Of a stretch of DNA of 9,156 nucleotides, positions 6,430 through 9,156 are shown in pieces. The notes beneath the pieces were generated by a model, which saw nothing but the letters and a program-made list of their open reading frames with translations, was not told the origin of the DNA and searched no databases. The DNA comes from Mycoplasmatota bacterium (GTDB lineage Bacteria > Bacillota_I > Bacilli_A > Izemoplasmatales > Izemoplasmataceae). The stretch is from positions 1 through 9,156 of the forward strand of contig DAOWHG010000068.1 in NCBI GenBank assembly GCA_030641535.1, read 5' to 3'. How positions within the stretch are numbered: the stretch's first letter is position 1; each line of letters begins with the position of its first letter. The translations under genes and the position numbers were made by a program.

Positions 6430-6473
6430 GATATAATATAAAGAGTAGTGTTATACTTGTTTTAAGAGGTGAT
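6429..6473 (+). promoter_or_regulatory. Extended -10 promoter and ribosome binding site for the alcohol dehydrogenase operon
   Basis: TGATATAAT (6429-6437) is a perfect extended -10 element. The sequence 17 bases upstream (6409-6414, ATAAAT) is not a usable -35 hexamer. AGAGGTGAT (6465-6473) is the ribosome binding site, five bases ahead of the ATG at 6478. The GTG inside it at 6469, in frame, would be an alternative start but is consumed by the Shine-Dalgarno sequence. Confidence 0.7.
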
Positions 6474-6477
6474 ATTA

Positions 6478-7638
6478 ATGAAAAATTTCTATTTTTATAA
6501 TTCAACAAAAGTGTATTTTGGTAAAGACGAAGTAAATAAAATTGGTAAATTATCGAAAGAGTTTGGAAGTAATGTATTATTAGTTTATGGGAAAAGTAGT
6601 ATTAAGAAATCAGGGCTTTATGATAGAGTAAATAAATTATTAAAAGCTGAAGGTATTAATGTATTTGAACTCGGTGGAATAGATCCTAATCCACGTATTG
6701 AATCAATTAGAGAAGGTGGAAACCTTTGTAAGAAACATAGTATTGATCTAGTGCTTGGAGTAGGTGGAGGAAGTGTTATTGACGCCTCTAAAGGGATCGC
6801 TTCTGCGGCAGTGTACGATGGAGACCCTTGGGATTTTTATTCTTATAAAGTTGAATCTAAAGGAGCTCTTCCAATAGCTTCAATCTTAACATTGTCAGCT
6901 ACTGGTTCTGAGATGAACGGAGGGAGTGTTGTAACGAATTTAGATACTAAAGAAAAGAATGGTTGGGGTTCACCTTACACGAATCCAAAGTTTTCTATTT
7001 TAGATCCAACTTTAACATACTCTGTTTCAAAACATCAAACAGGATGTGGAATTGTTGATACATTAACACATGTTTATGAGTTTTATTTTAGTAATGAAAA
7101 ATCATATTTAAATGATCGAATTTGTGAAGCGATTATGAAAACAGTTATTCACTATGGTCCAATTGCTTTAGAAGATCCAAACAATTATGAAGCAAGAGCT
7201 AATTTAATGTTTTCAAGTACATTAGCTTTAAATGGACTTACAGGATTTTCGAAGGACTTTGAAGGATTTAACCATATTACTGAACATGTTCTAAGTGCAT
7301 ATTATGATATAGCTCACGGAGATGGACTTTCAATTTTGGCACCACATTGGATGAAACATATTTTGAATGAAGATAATATTGATAAGTTTTATGAATTCGC
7401 AGTTAACGTCTGGGGAATTACTCCGGATGAGGATAAAGCATATGTTGCAGCGCAAGGAATCTCAAGTGTATTCTCATTTTATAGATCTCTTGAAATGCCC
7501 CTGTCATTGAAGGATGTTGGAATTATTGATCCAGATTTTGATGAACTTGCTGCAAAATCCGTAAAAAGAGAAACATTAGGAAGATTTGTAAAACTTACAA
7601 AAGAGGATGTAAAAGACATATTAATATTTTCAAAATAG
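6478..7638 (+). CDS. Iron-containing alcohol dehydrogenase, butanol dehydrogenase type
   Basis: This is a group III metal-dependent alcohol/aldehyde dehydrogenase (BdhA/YqhD relatives) that would interconvert an aldehyde and its alcohol with NAD(P)H, plausibly in redox balancing. From the ATG the protein is 386 residues, the normal length. The nucleotide-binding region has GVGGGSVID (94-102) and TLSATGSEMN (138-147). The expected metal ligands are present: D194 and H198 in GIVDTLTHVYE, H266 in FNHITEH, and H280 in DIAHGDGLSI. They have the spacing known from YqhD and FucO. The exact substrate and the NADH or NADPH preference are not determined by what I can read. The stop codon overlaps the ribosome binding site of the next gene, so the two are co-transcribed from the promoter at 6429-6437. 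Confidence 0.93.
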   Translation: MKNFYFYNSTKVYFGKDEVNKIGKLSKEFGSNVLLVYGKSSIKKSGLYDRVNKLLKAEGINVFELGGIDPNPRIESIREGGNLCKKHSIDLVLGVGGGSVIDASKGIASAAVYDGDPWDFYSYKVESKGALPIASILTLSATGSEMNGGSVVTNLDTKEKNGWGSPYTNPKFSILDPTLTYSVSKHQTGCGIVDTLTHVYEFYFSNEKSYLNDRICEAIMKTVIHYGPIALEDPNNYEARANLMFSSTLALNGLTGFSKDFEGFNHITEHVLSAYYDIAHGDGLSILAPHWMKHILNEDNIDKFYEFAVNVWGITPDEDKAYVAAQGISSVFSFYRSLEMPLSLKDVGIIDPDFDELAAKSVKRETLGRFVKLTKEDVKDILIFSK

Positions 7639-7647
7639 GAGGCTATT

Positions 7648-8727
7648 ATGATATTAAGTAAATTGAAAAAAATTATAACTGAAAATGAATTTGATGCAGT
7701 GTTGTTATCGGGACTTGAGAACCCAAAAGCAGCCCAAAATTTATACTACGTTACAAAGTATACAGGATCTTTCGGATTAGCTATTATTGGTAAAAATTAC
7801 CAGTATTTCTTATCGGATTTTAGATACATAGAACAAGTGAAGAAAGAAGTTCCTAATTTTTCATTTATAGAAATTGAAGGATCTCTACTTGAAGCTATTG
7901 AAAAAGTTATAAAAAAAGAAGGAATCAAGAAACTAGGTTTTGATAAAAAAGTTAGATATAGTGATTTTGAAATGTATAGTAAATTATCATGTGAAATTGT
8001 TCCTATGGAAAATACTATTGAAAAATTAAGAGTTTCAAAAAACGAAGAAGAAATTAAGTTGTTAAAAAAAGCTTGTCAAATTACAGATGAAGCACTAGAA
8101 TACGTCTTAAATATATTAGAGCCAGGAATGGTGGAAAGAGATGTTGAAATACTTCTAAAGAATAAAATGATTGATTTAGGAGCAGATTCAACAGGGGACA
8201 GGTTTGTAGTTGCTAGTGGAGAAAGAGGATCAATGCCTCATGGAATGGCAAGTGACAAAGTAATCAATGAAGGAGAACTTGTCACAATTGATATTGGATG
8301 TTTTTATAAAGGATATACCTCTGATATGACACGCACAGTAGCAATGGGTGAAGTTTCTCAAGATTTAAAGAATATTTATAATATTGTACTTGAAGCTCAA
8401 AAAAGAGGTGTCAAAGCAGCAAAAGCTGGGATGACTGGAAAAGAACTAGATAGTGTTACAAGAGATTATATAACTAAGGCTGGTTATGGTGAATATTTCA
8501 AACATGGAACTGGACATGGCCTTGGTCTTGATATTCATGAAGACCCAAGAGTTTCTCAAGCAAATGACTTACCTCTTGAGGTTGGAGCATGTGTAACGAT
8601 AGAACCAGGTATTTATATCACAGGATTAGGTGGAGTTAGAATTGAAGATGATATTATATTAACTGAAGATGGGTGTATTATCTTAAATGAGTTCCCTAAA
8701 GAATTAATTACAATTAAAAAGGACTGA
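7648..8727 (+). CDS. M24 family metallopeptidase (Xaa-Pro aminopeptidase/dipeptidase type)
   Basis: This is a probable cytoplasmic peptidase that cleaves Xaa-Pro bonds, using two metal ions in a pita-bread fold. It has 359 residues, similar to the Bacillus YqhT/PepQ-like proteins. The N-terminal creatinase-like domain covers about 1-125 and the catalytic domain about 133-355. All five metal ligands are in place: D215 and D226 (VTIDIGCFYKGYTSDMTRT, the canonical spacing of 11), H290 (GTGHGLG), E319 (TIEPGIYI) and E333 (VRIEDD). The supporting His residues are H198 (MPHGMAS) and H297 (DIHEDP). AGGAGG (7637-7642) lies five bases before the ATG. Whether it acts as an aminopeptidase or a dipeptidase (prolidase) cannot be settled here. 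The stop codon lies inside the terminator stem. Confidence 0.93.
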   Translation: MILSKLKKIITENEFDAVLLSGLENPKAAQNLYYVTKYTGSFGLAIIGKNYQYFLSDFRYIEQVKKEVPNFSFIEIEGSLLEAIEKVIKKEGIKKLGFDKKVRYSDFEMYSKLSCEIVPMENTIEKLRVSKNEEEIKLLKKACQITDEALEYVLNILEPGMVERDVEILLKNKMIDLGADSTGDRFVVASGERGSMPHGMASDKVINEGELVTIDIGCFYKGYTSDMTRTVAMGEVSQDLKNIYNIVLEAQKRGVKAAKAGMTGKELDSVTRDYITKAGYGEYFKHGTGHGLGLDIHEDPRVSQANDLPLEVGACVTIEPGIYITGLGGVRIEDDIILTEDGCIILNEFPKELITIKKD

Positions 8728-8747
8728 AAATTCAGTCCTTTTGTTTT
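8717..8747. terminator. Bidirectional intrinsic terminator between convergent genes
   Basis: AAAAGGACTGA (8717-8727) pairs perfectly with TCAGTCCTTTT (8732-8742) around the loop AAAT, followed by G and TTTT on the plus strand. Read on the minus strand, the same stem is followed by five T residues, so it can also stop the M20 gene transcript. The TGA stop of the M24 peptidase (8725-8727) is the top of the left arm. Confidence 0.88.
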
Positions 8748-8830
8748 ATCTTCTTTCATTTTTCATGTATGAACATTATAAGATACATTATTTTTTATCC
8801 GAAGTGAAACACCAATAATGATTTGAGTAT

Positions 8831-9156
8831 CTAATAATTGTTGATTATCTTAATATAGGTTTTAACACCAATTTCTAAAACGCGTTCATCAAAGTTAAAT
8901 TGATCATTGTGAAGTAGATGAGTAAAACCTAAATCTTCATTTCTTGTTCCGATGAAATAGAAAACTCCTCTAGCAACTTGTTGATAAAAAGAAAAATCTT
9001 CGCTAACCATTAAAGGATCTTTTAATTCAAATAGTTCAAAATCCTCTTTAATTAACTTTTTAAAGCGTTTATATACTTCGTTGTCATTATTTACTGAAGG
9101 ATACATATACTTCGTTATAACATTAATTTTAACGTTATATTTAGAAAGAAAGTCTT
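8831..9156 (-). CDS. M20 family peptidase/amidohydrolase, C-terminal part (partial)
   Basis: The frame runs in from the right edge (first complete codons read D-F-L-S-K-Y-N-V-K-I-N-V) and ends at TAG (8833-8831), giving 107 visible residues. An ATG at 9106 is internal, because the open frame continues upstream of it to the window edge. The visible part matches the end of M20 amidohydrolases such as hippurate hydrolase, IAA-amino-acid hydrolase and N-acetyldiaminopimelate deacetylase relatives. It shows YPSVNND, the conserved MVSEDFSFYQQVARGVFYFIG, and LLHNDQFNFDERVLEIG, whose His is the expected C-terminal metal ligand. These enzymes hydrolyse N-acyl or amide bonds of amino-acid derivatives. 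The substrate cannot be judged without the N-terminal part. It converges on the M24 peptidase gene. Confidence 0.85.
   Translation of the reverse strand, partial: DFLSKYNVKINVITKYMYPSVNNDNEVYKRFKKLIKEDFELFELKDPLMVSEDFSFYQQVARGVFYFIGTRNEDLGFTHLLHNDQFNFDERVLEIGVKTYIKIINNY

Noticed and set aside
8765..8803. Minus-strand promoter (TATAAT at 8780-8775) and a small inverted repeat ATGTAT/ATACAT in the gap before the M20 gene
   Set aside because: The -35 match is poor and nothing but the terminator lies downstream on that strand. A 6-base repeat is expected by chance in AT-rich DNA.

Overview
The window looks like an AT-rich, low-GC Gram-positive chromosome of the class Bacilli. The evidence is strong AGGAGG-type ribosome binding sites, the order rpmJ-rpsM-rpsK-rpoA-rplQ followed by ecfA1-ecfA2-ecfT-truA (the Bacillus/Staphylococcus arrangement), and A/T-ending codons. 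A Gemella-like or related organism is my best guess from overall impression; the genus is inference and was not tested.

Region 1 (1-2185) is the distal end of the large ribosomal protein/alpha operon: the last codons of rpmJ (L36), then rpsM (S13), rpsK (S11), rpoA (RNA polymerase alpha, TTG start) and rplQ (L17). It is closed by a clear intrinsic terminator. Region 2 (2187-6371) opens with an extended -10 promoter. It encodes the shared energising module of group II ECF vitamin transporters (EcfA1, EcfA2, EcfT), then tRNA pseudouridine synthase TruA and a GNAT acetyltransferase. These genes overlap or abut and end at a second terminator. No substrate-binding S component lies in the window, as expected for a module shared by S components encoded elsewhere. 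Region 3 (6372-8743) has its own extended -10 promoter and carries an iron-dependent butanol-type alcohol dehydrogenase and an M24 Xaa-Pro-type peptidase, 9 nt apart. It ends in a hairpin that contains the peptidase stop codon and probably works in both directions. Region 4 (8831-9156, minus strand) is the C-terminal part of an M20-family amidohydrolase/peptidase that runs off the right edge.

Most of this is conserved housekeeping. Two genes depart from their families. TruA carries an in-frame N-terminal extension of about 110 residues that reads like a SnoaL/NTF2-like domain and is much poorer in GC than the TruA part. EcfT is about 55 residues longer than usual because of an internal insertion that appears to add two membrane segments. 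These neighbouring anomalies are the best candidates for something undescribed. I see no mobile elements, CRISPR arrays, tRNA or rRNA genes, and no intergenic stretch longer than about 140 bases.
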